A stretch of 64,000 nucleotides of DNA from Hydrogenophaga taeniospiralis (GCF_020510445.1 NZ_JAHBAG010000001.1:2766501-2830500); one strand, 5' to 3'; shown: positions 52,201 to 61,226, counted from the first letter of the stretch. The notes: a model not told the origin generated them from the letters alone. Numbers and translations: made by a program.

Positions 52201-52787
52201 AGGCCGAGGTGGCGCAGCATCTGCACCAGCAGCCAGCCGGTGTCGCGGCAGGAGCCGCTCTTGAGCTTGAGCGTTTCTTCGGGTGTCTGCACGCCCGGCT
52301 CCATGCGGATGGTGTACGAGATGTCGCGCTGGAGCATCTGGTTGATGTCCACCAGGAAGTCGATGGTGCGGCGCTTCTTCACGTCCACCCGGGCCAGGTA
52401 GGCCTTGAGCTCTTCGGTCAGCGGCGCTGTGGCGAGGTAGGGCGCGAGTTCCTGCTGTTGCGAGGCGTCGTAGCTGAACGGGAATTCCTCGGCGCGCGGC
52501 TCCAGGAAAAAGTCGAACGGGTTGTGCACCGCCATTTCCACCACCAGGTCGATCGTGACCTTGAACTCGGTGGTGGGCTCGGGAAACACCAGGCGCGCCT
52601 GGTAGTTGGCGAACGGGTCCTGCTGCCAGTTGATGAAGTGGCCCGCCGGTTCGATCTTCTGCGAGTACGACAGCACCTTGGTGCGGCTGTGCGGCGCCGG
52701 GCGCAGACGCACCACCTGGGGACCGAGTTTGACCAGGCGGTCGTACCGATAATGGGTGATGTGGCTCAGGGCAACATGAATGGCCAT
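49290..52787 (-). CDS. Large transglutaminase with DUF2126 domain
   Basis: A 1165-residue protein. The N-terminal transglutaminase domain has a Cys in LKSGSCRDTGW, His in DLHAWCEVFLPG and Asp in GLDPTSG. The rest is DUF2126, which includes RLTMGGEPTYVA, WYPGEQLPRWALSVFW and a DYLDLLAAVEATAE-type helix. Family knowledge links this protein to ATP-grasp and alpha-E proteins in predicted peptide-tagging systems. It heads the minus-strand unit with the fusion at 46450 and the transglutaminase at 45310. ATG 52787. Confidence 0.92.
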   Translation of the reverse strand: MAIHVALSHITHYRYDRLVKLGPQVVRLRPAPHSRTKVLSYSQKIEPAGHFINWQQDPFANYQARLVFPEPTTEFKVTIDLVVEMAVHNPFDFFLEPRAEEFPFSYDASQQQELAPYLATAPLTEELKAYLARVDVKKRRTIDFLVDINQMLQRDISYTIRMEPGVQTPEETLKLKSGSCRDTGWLLVQMLRHLGLAARFVSGYLIQLTPDVKAIDGPSGPEKDFTDLHAWCEVFLPGAGWIGLDPTSGLLAGEGHIPLACTPQPSSAAPVEGAMDKCEVEFEHHMGVTRVYESPRVTKPYTEEQWAGVVALGQKVDADLEKHDVRLTMGGEPTYVATADRDAAEWNTDALGPTKRGYATELLGRLREHYGAGGFVHMGQGKWYPGEQLPRWALSVFWRADGEPCWNNPALLADERDAATYDADDARRFTQALARQLGLSTQYITPGYEDTWYYLWRERRLPVNVDPFDAKLDDELERARLRRVFTQGLDATVGFVLPLMANGHGPLTNNGKSEGYHRVSGTVWSTGPWFFRDERMYLVPGDSPMGYRLPLDSLPWVSAADYPYHIEQDPHAPRDPLPKGATVLHQLSPHQVGGGFAEGGTVSLQGTDFGPAGGPAIDGQPGTGAAPAQALSSKLPQRGESAAWLTRTALCVEARDPHRANGPKAEKAHGGKNQHLYVFMPPMQRLEDYLDLLAAVEATAEMLGMSIVLEGYPPPRDPRLKMLQVTPDPGVIEVNIHPSSSWDELVERTEFLYDAAYQTRLCAEKFMTDGRHTGTGGGNHFVLGGATPADSPFLRRPELLGSLVAYWHNHPSLSYLFSGLFIGPTSQAPRVDEARNDQLYELEIALAQIEKNRETHGQDMPPWLVDRTLRNILIDVTGNTHRSEFCIDKLFSPDSSTGRLGLLELRAFEMPPHARMSIAQQLLLRALVSRFWQQPFAHKLTRWGTELHDRFLLPTFIRMDFEDVLADLTEFGYPLDMAWFEPHFEFRFPLVGEVSARGIELTLRSALEPWHVMGEEGAPGGTVRYVDSSLERIEVRVSGYNDSRYLITCNGRAIPLQSTGTVGEFVSGVRYKAWSPPSALHPSIPAHAPLTFDIVDTWMQRSLGGCQYHVAHPGGRNYDTFPINAYEAESRRMSRFFQMGHTPGKLVVAPATPSREFPFTLDLRY

Positions 52788-52930
52788 GCTGGTGTCTTTC
52801 AACAGGGGGGTGAGAAAACAATGGATTCGCAGGCCAGGCATTGGTACGCGCGGCTGGCAGGCATGCTAGCAAGTCTTGCGCCAAATGGTGATGACAACCC
52901 TGCCGTTCGCAGTGGGCCGGGGTGCGACCA

Positions 52931-55444
52931 ATGAGCCTGCGGCGCAGCGCCCAGGCCGGGCTGCCGGCCGGTGTGGCGGGCGTGGCCCTGCAGTTGCAGC
53001 AGGCTGGCCTGTGGCCCTGGGGTGGGTACCTCGGTGCCTTGTGCGTGGGCCTGCTGCTGGTGGGCTGGTTGTGGTGGCGCTTGCTGTCCGGGTGCGCCGT
53101 GCTAGGGCGGGGACGGGTCGGCGCGGCGCTGGGCCTGGTGGTGGTGATCACCGCGGGCCTGCTGACCGGCTTTGGCCTGACCGGCGTGCGCGCGGTCCAC
53201 TTCGCGGCCGGGGCGCTGCAGCCCGGCCTGCAGGGCCTGGACATCGAGGTGACCGGCCGCGTGGCCTCGCTGCCGCAGCGCACTTCGCTGGGCGAACGCT
53301 TCGAATTGGCGGTGGAGACGGCCACGCGCAACGGACACCCGGTGCCGCTGCCCGGCCTGTTGCATCTGAGCTGGTTCCGCGGCGCCGGGCCCGGCGTGGC
53401 GCCGGCAGCGGCCGAACGCCCCGGCCCCAATCTGTTCGCTGGCGAGCGCTGGCGCTTCACGGTGCGCCTGCGCAGCCCGCACGGCGACGCCAACCCCCAT
53501 GGTTTTGACCGCGAACGCTGGCTGTGGGAGCAGGGCGTGGGCGCCACCGGCTATGTGCGTGACGGCCCACGCGATCCACGGCCACAGCGGCTGGGCCGCA
53601 CCCGCTGGCACCCGGTGGAGGCGGCACGCCAGTGGGTCAGCGAGCGCATCGAGCAGCGCGTGGACGATGGGCGCAGCGCCGGCGTGCTCGCCGCCCTGGT
53701 GGTGGGCGAGCAGAGCGCCATCGAGCGCGCCGACTGGGACCTGTACCGCAGCACCGGGGTGGCCCACCTGATGAGCATCTCCGGCCTGCACGTGACCATG
53801 TTCGCCTGGCTGGCCACGGCGCTCATCGGTGGCCTGTGGCGGCGGCTGGCCCGGGTCTGGCCTGGCGCGCTGCTGGCCGTTCCCACGCCGCTGGCGGCGG
53901 GCCTGGGCGGGGTGGCGCTGGCGGCGGCCTACGCACTGTTCTCTGGCTGGGGCGTGCCCTCGCAGCGCACTGTGGTCATGCTGGCCGTGGTGGTCGGCCT
54001 GCGGCTCTCGGGCCGGCACTGGCCCTGGCCCGCGGTGTGGCTGCTGGCCATGGTGGCGGTGCTGCTGCTTGACCCCTGGGCCTTGCTGCAGCCGGGCTTC
54101 TGGCTCAGCTTCGTGGCGGTGGGCATCTTGTTTGCCACCGACCCGGGCCGGCGCACCGCCCGCCAGGCTGCAGACGACGGGGCGCGCCCGCAGCGTGCGC
54201 TGCGCGCGGGCGGGGCCCTGTTGCGCGAGCAGGCGGTGGTGACGGTGGCGCTCGCGCCCTTGTCGCTGCTGCTGTTTGGCCAGTTCTCGGTGGTCGGCCT
54301 GCTGGCCAACCTGCTGGCCATTCCCTGGGTCACGCTGGTGATCACGCCACTGGCGATGTTGGGCGTGGCGCTGTCGCCGTTGTGGGACGCGGCGGCGCTG
54401 GCGGTGCAATGGCTGGGCGTGGGGCTGCAGTGGCTGGCCCAGTGGCCCTGGGCTTCGATCCACCGCGCGATACCGCCGGCGCCGCTGGCGCTCGCGGCCG
54501 TGCTGGGCGGTGCCCTGCTGGTGTTGCGCCTGCCCTGGGCGCTGCGCGGCGCCGGCCTGCTGCTGGTGTGGCCCGCGCTGCTGTGGACACCAGCGCGTCC
54601 GGCGCCGGGCCAGTTTGAGCTGCTGGCGCTGGACGTGGGGCAGGGCAGCGCGGTGCTGGTGCGCACCGCGGGCCACAGCCTGCTCTACGACACCGGGCCG
54701 CGCTACAGCCCCGAGAGCGACGCCGGGCAGCGCATCGTCGTGCCGGTGCTGCGCGCCCTGGGCGAGCGGCCCGACGCGGTGGTGGTGAGCCACCGCGACA
54801 GCGACCATGCCGGCGGCTCGGTGGCGGTGCAGACGGCCTGGCCGCAGGCGCGCTGGCTCTCGTCCTTTGACCGCGACCCGCAGCGGCGCTGCCTGGCGGG
54901 CCAGCGCTGGCACTGGGACGGTGTGGACTTCGAGCTGCTGCACCCCACGCCCGAGCATTACGCGCCCGATGGCAGCGGGCGGCTCTCGAGCAACGCCATG
55001 TCGTGCGTGTTGCGGGTGAGCGGCGCGGGCCAGAGCGCCTGGCTGAGCGGTGACCTGGACGCCGAGCGCGAAACCCGCCTGGCGCTGGCCCGCCCGGAAC
55101 TGCGCGCCAGCGTGCTGCTGGCGCCGCACCATGGCAGCCGCACCTCGTCCAGCCCGGTGCTGCTCAACACCCTGCAGCCCCGCTGGGTGCTGGTGCAGTC
55201 CGGCTACCGCAACCGCTTTGATCACCCGGCCGCCACCGTGCTGGAGCGCTACCGCCAGCGCGGCATCCGCTGGGTGAACTCGCCCGATTGCGGGGCCGCG
55301 CGCTGGCACAGCGCCGAGCCCGACGTGGTGCATTGCCACCGCGAAGAGCACCGCCGCTACTGGCACCACCGCCCGGTGCCCGACGCGCCGCTGCCCGCCA
55401 GGGAGGAGGGTGCCATTGCGCCGGGATCGGGCGGTGCCGATTGA
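52931..55444 (+). CDS. comEC: ComEC/Rec2 competence DNA-uptake protein
   Basis: An 837-residue channel for DNA uptake across the inner membrane. An N-terminal soluble region is followed by the multi-helix Competence domain (LMSISGLHVTMFAWLATALIG, LLDPWALLQPGFWLSFVAVGILFA). The C-terminal metallo-beta-lactamase-like domain starts near residue 565 (LDVGQGSAVLVRTAGHS) and has the motif VVVSHRDSDHAGG near 615-627. ATG 52931 is chosen; GTG 52922 is just upstream. It splits the two transglutaminase/ATP-grasp blocks. Confidence 0.93.
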   Translation: MSLRRSAQAGLPAGVAGVALQLQQAGLWPWGGYLGALCVGLLLVGWLWWRLLSGCAVLGRGRVGAALGLVVVITAGLLTGFGLTGVRAVHFAAGALQPGLQGLDIEVTGRVASLPQRTSLGERFELAVETATRNGHPVPLPGLLHLSWFRGAGPGVAPAAAERPGPNLFAGERWRFTVRLRSPHGDANPHGFDRERWLWEQGVGATGYVRDGPRDPRPQRLGRTRWHPVEAARQWVSERIEQRVDDGRSAGVLAALVVGEQSAIERADWDLYRSTGVAHLMSISGLHVTMFAWLATALIGGLWRRLARVWPGALLAVPTPLAAGLGGVALAAAYALFSGWGVPSQRTVVMLAVVVGLRLSGRHWPWPAVWLLAMVAVLLLDPWALLQPGFWLSFVAVGILFATDPGRRTARQAADDGARPQRALRAGGALLREQAVVTVALAPLSLLLFGQFSVVGLLANLLAIPWVTLVITPLAMLGVALSPLWDAAALAVQWLGVGLQWLAQWPWASIHRAIPPAPLALAAVLGGALLVLRLPWALRGAGLLLVWPALLWTPARPAPGQFELLALDVGQGSAVLVRTAGHSLLYDTGPRYSPESDAGQRIVVPVLRALGERPDAVVVSHRDSDHAGGSVAVQTAWPQARWLSSFDRDPQRRCLAGQRWHWDGVDFELLHPTPEHYAPDGSGRLSSNAMSCVLRVSGAGQSAWLSGDLDAERETRLALARPELRASVLLAPHHGSRTSSSPVLLNTLQPRWVLVQSGYRNRFDHPAATVLERYRQRGIRWVNSPDCGAARWHSAEPDVVHCHREEHRRYWHHRPVPDAPLPAREEGAIAPGSGGAD

Positions 55445-55538
55445 GTTGGTTGGAAATTCAGGGGGTGAAGAGGCCCGGTTGGGCGCGCCACAACGCACTC
55501 CCTGGCCCAGTCCTTGCTATGCTGTGGTCAGGAGAAAA

Positions 55539-56984
55539 ATGCCCATGAGCCAACCGATGTTTGACGAAATGAACGCCTCGCCCAGCGAGGTCCGGGCCCA
55601 CTATCAGAACTACGCCCGATGGTTGGCGCAGCAACCCGAGGAGGTGATGGCGGCCCGGCGCGAAGAGGCCGAAATGATCTTCCGGCGCGTCGGCATCACC
55701 TTCGCCGTTTACGGTGCCAAGGACGAAGATGGCGCCGGCACCGAGCGGCTGATCCCCTTCGATCTGATCCCGCGCATCATCCCGGCCCACGAGTGGAAGA
55801 GCATGGAGGAGGGGCTGGTGCAGCGCGTGACGGCGCTCAACCGCTTCATCCACGACGTCTACCACGACCAGGAAATCATCAAGGCCGGCCTCATCCCGTC
55901 CGAGCAGATTTTCCAGAACGCGCAGTTCCGCCCGGAGATGATGGGCGTTGACGTTCCCAACCAGATCTATTCGCACATCTCGGGCATCGACATCGTGCGC
56001 GCACCCAACGCCGAGGGCGTGGGCGAGTACTACGTGCTCGAAGACAACCTGCGCGTGCCCAGCGGTGTGAGCTACATGCTGGAAGACCGCAAGATGATGA
56101 TGCGGCTGTTCCCCGAACTCTTCGGCCAGAACCGCGTGGCTCCGGTGGCCCACTACCCCGACCTGCTGCTGGAAACCCTGCGCGCCGTGAGCCCGGCCAC
56201 CACGGCCGAGCCCACCGTGGTGGTGCTCACGCCCGGCATGTACAACAGCGCCTATTTTGAACACGCCTTCCTCGCGCAGCAGATGGGCGTGGAGCTGGTC
56301 GAAGGGCAGGACCTGTTCGTCAAGGACAACTTCGTCTACATGCGCACCACGCGCGGCCCCAAGCGCGTGGACGTGATCTACCGCCGCGTGGACGACGACT
56401 TCCTCGACCCGCTGGTGTTCCGTCCCACCTCCACGCTGGGCTGCGCCGGCCTGCTGGGCGTGTACCGCAGTGGCAACGTGACCATCTGCAACGCGGTGGG
56501 CACCGGCATCGCCGACGACAAATCGATCTACCCCTACGTGCCCAAGATGATCGAGTTCTACCTGGGCCAGAAGCCGATCCTGAGCAACGTGCCCACCTTC
56601 ATGGGCCGCAACCCCGAGGACCTGAAATACATGCTCGCCCACATGGACGAACTGGTGGTCAAGGAGGTGCACGGCGCCGGCGGCTACGGCATGCTGGTGG
56701 GGCCGGCGTCCACCCGGGCCGAGATCGAGGAATTCCGCGCTGTGGTGAAGGCCAAGCCCGACGGCTACATCGCCCAGCCCACGCTGAGCCTGTCCACCTG
56801 CCCCACCTATGTGCAGAGTGGCGTGGCGCCGCGCCACATCGACCTGCGGCCCTTCGTGCTCAGTGGCAAGGAGGTGCAGATGGTGCCCGGTGGCCTGACG
56901 CGCGTGGCGCTCAAAGAAGGATCGCTCGTCGTCAACTCGTCACAGGGCGGCGGTACCAAAGACACCTGGATACTTGAGGACTGA
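55539..56984 (+). CDS. Circularly permuted type 2 ATP-grasp protein (stand-alone)
   Basis: A 481-residue CP-ATP-grasp protein. Marks: IPFDLIPRIIPAHEWKSMEEGLVQRVTALNRFIHDVYHD, VLEDNLRVPSGVSYMLEDR, VVVLTPGMYNSAYFEHAFLA, VKEVHGAGGYGMLVG and LVVNSSQGGGTKDTWIL at the end. It should ligate or activate an unknown substrate using ATP. Start ATG 55539 has GGAG 4 bases upstream; ATG 55545 is also possible. The alpha-E partner begins 4 bases after the stop. Confidence 0.92.
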   Translation: MPMSQPMFDEMNASPSEVRAHYQNYARWLAQQPEEVMAARREEAEMIFRRVGITFAVYGAKDEDGAGTERLIPFDLIPRIIPAHEWKSMEEGLVQRVTALNRFIHDVYHDQEIIKAGLIPSEQIFQNAQFRPEMMGVDVPNQIYSHISGIDIVRAPNAEGVGEYYVLEDNLRVPSGVSYMLEDRKMMMRLFPELFGQNRVAPVAHYPDLLLETLRAVSPATTAEPTVVVLTPGMYNSAYFEHAFLAQQMGVELVEGQDLFVKDNFVYMRTTRGPKRVDVIYRRVDDDFLDPLVFRPTSTLGCAGLLGVYRSGNVTICNAVGTGIADDKSIYPYVPKMIEFYLGQKPILSNVPTFMGRNPEDLKYMLAHMDELVVKEVHGAGGYGMLVGPASTRAEIEEFRAVVKAKPDGYIAQPTLSLSTCPTYVQSGVAPRHIDLRPFVLSGKEVQMVPGGLTRVALKEGSLVVNSSQGGGTKDTWILED

Positions 56985-56987
56985 CAC

Positions 56988-57950
56988 ATGCTTTCACGCA
57001 CCGCCGATCATTTGTTCTGGATGTCCCGTTACACCGAGCGCGCCGAAAACACCGCGCGCATGCTCGACGTGAACTACCAGACTTCGCTGCTGCCGCAGTC
57101 CGCCGCCGTGGCGCAGGTGGGGTGGGAGGGCCTGCTCGTCATCAGCGAGCTCATGCCGGCCTACACCACCAAGTACGGCAAGGACATCACGCCACGCAAC
57201 GTCATGGACTTCATGGTGCGCGACGAGTCCAACCCATCGAGCATCATCTCCTGCCTGCGCGCCGCGCGCGAGAACGCGCGGGCCGTGCGCGGGGCGCTGA
57301 CCACCGAGCTGTGGGAAACCCAGAACAGCACCTGGCTGAAGCTCTCCAGTTACCTCAAGTCCAAGGACTTCGAGCGCGACCCCGGCGCGTTCTTCGAGTG
57401 GGTCAAACACCGCTCGCACCTTTCGCGCGGGGTGGCGGTGGGCACCATGCTGCAGGATGAAGCCTTCCATTTCTACCGCATGGGCTCGTTCCTGGAGCGG
57501 TCCGACAACACGGCCCGTCTGCTGGACGTGAAGTTTCACGCGGTGCAGAGCGACTTTTTCGGCGCCGCCAGCGAGCAGGATCAGGAATACGACTTCTACC
57601 ACTGGAGCGCCATCCTGCGCTCGGTCTCCGGCTTCGAGGTCTACCGCAAGGTCTACCGCGACGTGATCACGCCCGAGCGCGTGGCCGAGCTGCTGATCCT
57701 GCGGCCCGACATGCCGCGCAGCCTGGCCGCCAGCATGAACGAGGTGGTGGCCAACCTGAGCGTGGTGGCCAACGAGATCTCGGGTGAAACGCTGCGCCGC
57801 GCCGGCAAGCTCAAGGCCGATCTGCAGTACGCGCGCATCGACGAAATCCTCGCCACCGGCCTGCACGCTTTCCTCACGCAGTTCCTGGACCGCGTGAACG
57901 AACTCGGTGGCCGCATCAGCCAGGACTTCCTCGTGCCCACGGTGCATTGA
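56988..57950 (+). CDS. Alpha-E domain protein (DUF403)
   Basis: A 320-residue all-helical protein with the family start LSRTADHLFWMSRYTERAENTARMLDVNYQTSL and the central DEAFHFYRMGSFLERSDNTARLLDVKFHAV. It partners the ATP-grasp protein translated just before it. Function unknown; it is predicted to sit in amidoligase/transglutaminase systems. It ends 28 bases from the convergent mltB gene with a perfect palindrome between them. Confidence 0.92.
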   Translation: MLSRTADHLFWMSRYTERAENTARMLDVNYQTSLLPQSAAVAQVGWEGLLVISELMPAYTTKYGKDITPRNVMDFMVRDESNPSSIISCLRAARENARAVRGALTTELWETQNSTWLKLSSYLKSKDFERDPGAFFEWVKHRSHLSRGVAVGTMLQDEAFHFYRMGSFLERSDNTARLLDVKFHAVQSDFFGAASEQDQEYDFYHWSAILRSVSGFEVYRKVYRDVITPERVAELLILRPDMPRSLAASMNEVVANLSVVANEISGETLRRAGKLKADLQYARIDEILATGLHAFLTQFLDRVNELGGRISQDFLVPTVH

Positions 57951-57955
57951 GCGAA

Positions 57956-57977
57956 CCGGGAAGCGGCCGCTTCCCGG
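57956..57977. terminator. Perfect 22-bp palindrome between convergent alpha-E and mltB genes
   Basis: The 22-base sequence (CCGGGAAGCGG and its exact complement) is fully self-complementary. It lies between the stop codons of two convergent genes. It would form a strong GC hairpin in both transcripts. It lacks a T-tract, so it may be a bidirectional terminator or mRNA 3'-end stabiliser. Confidence 0.55.
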
Positions 57978-57978
57978 G

Positions 57979-59094
57979 CTACCGCCCCTCCACCAGCGCC
58001 TGCACGGCCTGCCCCAGCTCGATCACCGCGAGCGCGTAGTAGCTGCTCCAGTTGTAGCGCGTCACCACGTAGAAATTCTCGGTGCCGGCCAGGTAGCTCG
58101 GTGGGGCGCCGCCGTTGGCGGGGTCGCCGTTCTGCAGCTCGATCAGGGCCAGCTTGCCGCTGTGTTGCAGGGCCGCGCCTTCGAGCACGGCGCCGTGGGC
58201 GGTGAAGCGTTCCACGCTGAAGGTGGGCAGGATGTCGGGCGCGAGCAGGGCGTCCAGGTCCAGCGTGGCCGGGTCGAACGCCACCGGGTAGTGGGTGGGC
58301 AGACCGGTCTGCCAGCCGAAGTGCTTGAAATAGTTGGCCACCGAACCGATCGCGTCGGCCGGGCTGCCAGAGAGGTCGATCCGGCTGTCGCCGTCGAAGT
58401 CGATGGCGTACTTGCTCCAGCTGCTGGGCATGAACTGGGGCCAGCCCATGGCACCGGCGTAGCTGCCGCGCAGGGCCAGCGGGTCCTGGCCGGTGCGCTG
58501 GGCCAGGCTGAGGTATTGCTCCAGCTCGCTGCGGAAGAACTCGGCGCGCGCGGCCGCCCGGGGGTGGCTGGCGGGGAAGTCGAAGGCGAGCGTGGTGAGC
58601 GTGTCCATCACGCGGAAGTTGCCGGTGTGCCGCCCATACAGCGATTCCACGCCCAGCACACCCACGATCAGGCTCGCGGGCACGCCGAACTCGCGCTCGG
58701 CGCGCTCCAGCGGCTCGCGGTGGGTCTGCCAGAACTGCAGCCCGGCCTGCAAGCGCACCGGCTCGATGAAGCGGGCGCGGTAGGCCGCCCAGTTCTTGGC
58801 CGTGCCGCTGGGGGCGGGGGTGGTCAGCCGGATCACGGCCGGCAGCCGCTGGGCCGCGCCGATCTGCTGGCGCACCCAGGCCGGGTCAAGGTTGCGGCGG
58901 CTGGCCAGGTCGTCGGCGAAGGCCATGGCGGCCTCGTGCTGGTCGTAGGTGAAGGGGGGCGGCGGGCTGGCGTTGCCGTGGTTGCCGTTCTGGGCCAGGG
59001 CGGTGGCGCTGTGCAGGCACAGCGCCACGAGCAGTGCCGACGCGCTCGACGCCGCGCGCCGCGCGGCGGAAGAGAGGCGAAAGGTGATGGTCAA
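57979..59094 (-). CDS. mltB: Lytic murein transglycosylase B
   Basis: A 371-residue lytic transglycosylase. After a signal peptide (about 1-35, ending SATALAQ) comes the SLT domain with the catalytic Glu in VGVLGVESLYGRHTGNFRVMDTL. SYAGAMGWPQFMPSSWSKYAIDFDGD is the MltB hallmark. It cleaves peptidoglycan glycan strands. No lipobox is obvious, so it may be soluble in the periplasm. TTG 59094 is used, overlapping the transglutaminase stop by 4 bases (TTGA). The much longer upstream open frame is a shadow. Confidence 0.88.
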   Translation of the reverse strand: MTITFRLSSAARRAASSASALLVALCLHSATALAQNGNHGNASPPPPFTYDQHEAAMAFADDLASRRNLDPAWVRQQIGAAQRLPAVIRLTTPAPSGTAKNWAAYRARFIEPVRLQAGLQFWQTHREPLERAEREFGVPASLIVGVLGVESLYGRHTGNFRVMDTLTTLAFDFPASHPRAAARAEFFRSELEQYLSLAQRTGQDPLALRGSYAGAMGWPQFMPSSWSKYAIDFDGDSRIDLSGSPADAIGSVANYFKHFGWQTGLPTHYPVAFDPATLDLDALLAPDILPTFSVERFTAHGAVLEGAALQHSGKLALIELQNGDPANGGAPPSYLAGTENFYVVTRYNWSSYYALAVIELGQAVQALVEGR

Positions 59095-61133
59095 TGGAGG
59101 GGTTTCCGGGGCCAGGTGAGTTGCTGGAATTCGCGTTGCAGCGCGGCCAGCGTGAGCGGGCTGTGGCGGCTGTAGCGCTGCGCTTCGAGGCGCAGCAGCC
59201 ATTGTGCGAGGCGGTTGCTGAATTCGGTGGAGCCAAAGTGCCGCTGCACCTGGGCGGCCAATTCGCGCGGGGGCAGGTGGTCGCCGCTGTCCAGGCCCAG
59301 CTGCCGCAGCCGTTTGCGGCTGCGCTGCAGCAGGCGCAGCCAGGGGTCGTGCTGCTGGCGTTCCCAGAGCGTCCAGGCCGCGCCGAGCAGGCTCACGCCC
59401 ACCACCACGCCGATGAGCACATAGGCCAGGTCGGTCCAGCTGGGCGAAGAAAAGCCCAGCTTCTTCAGCAGGTCGAGCTGCTGGCCCTGGGTGTAGTTCA
59501 GCACCCACTGGTTCCAGCGGTTGTTCACCGCTTCCCAGGCCGCGCGCAGCTGGGTCGTGAGCGTGGGGCTGAGGTTGCGGAAGGCGCCTGCGATGGCGCC
59601 CTCGGGCGCCCGCAGGCGCTCGAACGAGCCGATGCGGCCCGGCGACACCGCCGAGGTCGGGTCCACGCGCACCCAGCCCCGGCCCTGCAGCCAGACCTCG
59701 GCCCAGGCGTGGGCGTCGCGCTGGCGCACCGTCCAGTAGCCGTCCACGGCGTTGAGCTCGCCGCCCTGGTAGCCGGTGACGATGCGCGCCGGGATGTCCA
59801 TCGCGCGCATCAGGATCACGAAGCTGCTGGCGATGTGTTCGCAGAAGCCTTCGCGTTTGTCGAACCAGAATTCGTCGGCCGTGTGCTGGCCGTACACGCC
59901 GGGATCGAGGGTGTAGGTGTATCCGCCGGTGCGCAGGCGCTGCATCACGGCGTCGATCAGCGCCGCGTTGGCCTGCGGCCCGCTGCCGTGTTCGCGGCGC
60001 AGCGCCTGCGCCAGCGCCAGCGTGCGCGGGTTGTAGCCGCCCGGCAGTTCGATGTGGTCCTGCAGGGCCACCACCGGGGTGAGCGGACCGTGGCGGAAGT
60101 TCACGTGGCTCTCGGCCCGGTAGCGCACCAGGGTGTCCATGGGCCGCATGGTGATCCACTGCAGGTCGCTGTTCATGCGCGCGTGCGTGCCCGGCACCTC
60201 GGGGACCTGCGTGGCGGCCTCCAACACGAACAGCCAGGGCCGGCGGTTCGGCTCCATGGTGACTTCGTAGCGCACCGGTGGGCCCGAGACGCTGAGGTCG
60301 GCCGGCAGCGCCATCGAGGTTGGAAACCCCGAACGCAGGGCGCGCCATTCGATGCCGTCGAAGTCGCTGAGCACCGGGCCGCGGAAATACAGCTGGCCCT
60401 GGGGCGGCGGCGCGTCGTCGAACCGCACGCGCAGCGCGATGCCATCGTCGAGCGCCAGTTCGGCGAAACGGCCCACCCGCATGCTGCTCGACAGGCCACT
60501 GCGGCCGGTCTCGTCCTGACCGGGCATGCCCCACAGCGGCGACAGCCGGGGGAACAGCAGGAACAGCACCAGCATGATGGGCGCGCCCATGGCCGCCATG
60601 CCCGCGGCGATGCGGGCCGCCTGGGCCAGGGGCGGGCGGCCCACCGGCATGTGGGCGTTGACCAGCGCGGTCAGCAGGCCCAGCAGCGCGATCAGGATGC
60701 CGGCCGCGGTGAGCAGCGACTGCGAATGGAAAAAGTGCGTGAGCAGGGTGAAGAAGGCGAGGAAGAACACCACGAAGGCGTCGCGCCGGGCGCGCAGCTC
60801 CAACGTCTTGAGCGCCAGCAGCACCACGATGAGCGTGACGCCAGCCTCTCGCCCCAAAAGGGTGCGGTGGGTCCACCAGGTGGCCGCCACGGTGAGTGCC
60901 AGCAAACCCATGCGCCAGGCCCAGCCCGGCAACGGCAGCCCGCGCAGCGCCAAGGTGGTGCGCCAGGCCAGCACCCCGGCGGTGAGCGCCGTGCACCACC
61001 ACGGAATCTGGCCGATCTGCATCATCACGACCCAGGCGATCACGGCCAGCAGGAACAGCGTGTCGCGGGTGTCCCGGGGCAAAGACGAGGCCGGGCGAAC
61101 GGCGGACGACGCGAAGCGGCGCGGGAATTTCAT
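59091..61133 (-). CDS. TgpA-type transmembrane transglutaminase
   Basis: A 680-residue protein with several N-terminal membrane helices (about 24-170), then a periplasmic transglutaminase domain. Its Cys is in KREGFCEHIASSFV, His in RDAHAWAEVWL and Asp in VDPTSAVSPG. A C-terminal helix (VLIGVVVGVSLLGAAW) and cytoplasmic DUF4129-like tail follow. It belongs to the MoxR-DUF58-TgpA cluster. The start ATG 61133 and first 14 codons (MKFPRRFASSAVRP) match the conserved head of the dispersed repeat, so its N-terminus probably derives from a repeat copy. Confidence 0.9.
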   Translation of the reverse strand: MKFPRRFASSAVRPASSLPRDTRDTLFLLAVIAWVVMMQIGQIPWWCTALTAGVLAWRTTLALRGLPLPGWAWRMGLLALTVAATWWTHRTLLGREAGVTLIVVLLALKTLELRARRDAFVVFFLAFFTLLTHFFHSQSLLTAAGILIALLGLLTALVNAHMPVGRPPLAQAARIAAGMAAMGAPIMLVLFLLFPRLSPLWGMPGQDETGRSGLSSSMRVGRFAELALDDGIALRVRFDDAPPPQGQLYFRGPVLSDFDGIEWRALRSGFPTSMALPADLSVSGPPVRYEVTMEPNRRPWLFVLEAATQVPEVPGTHARMNSDLQWITMRPMDTLVRYRAESHVNFRHGPLTPVVALQDHIELPGGYNPRTLALAQALRREHGSGPQANAALIDAVMQRLRTGGYTYTLDPGVYGQHTADEFWFDKREGFCEHIASSFVILMRAMDIPARIVTGYQGGELNAVDGYWTVRQRDAHAWAEVWLQGRGWVRVDPTSAVSPGRIGSFERLRAPEGAIAGAFRNLSPTLTTQLRAAWEAVNNRWNQWVLNYTQGQQLDLLKKLGFSSPSWTDLAYVLIGVVVGVSLLGAAWTLWERQQHDPWLRLLQRSRKRLRQLGLDSGDHLPPRELAAQVQRHFGSTEFSNRLAQWLLRLEAQRYSRHSPLTLAALQREFQQLTWPRKPLH

Positions 61134-61226
61134 GTCAGTTTTCCAAGGTGCCGGAGCGACACCCGCAACGCATGAAGCGGTCCAGCCCAGGACACCACCG
61201 GGCCGCAGTGTCCGATCCGAGAAGCC

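Noticed and set aside
59095..61002. Extension of the mltB frame far upstream to 61002
   Set aside because: The extra residues are a frame shadow of the TgpA-like transglutaminase. The signal peptide and family homology start after TTG 59094.
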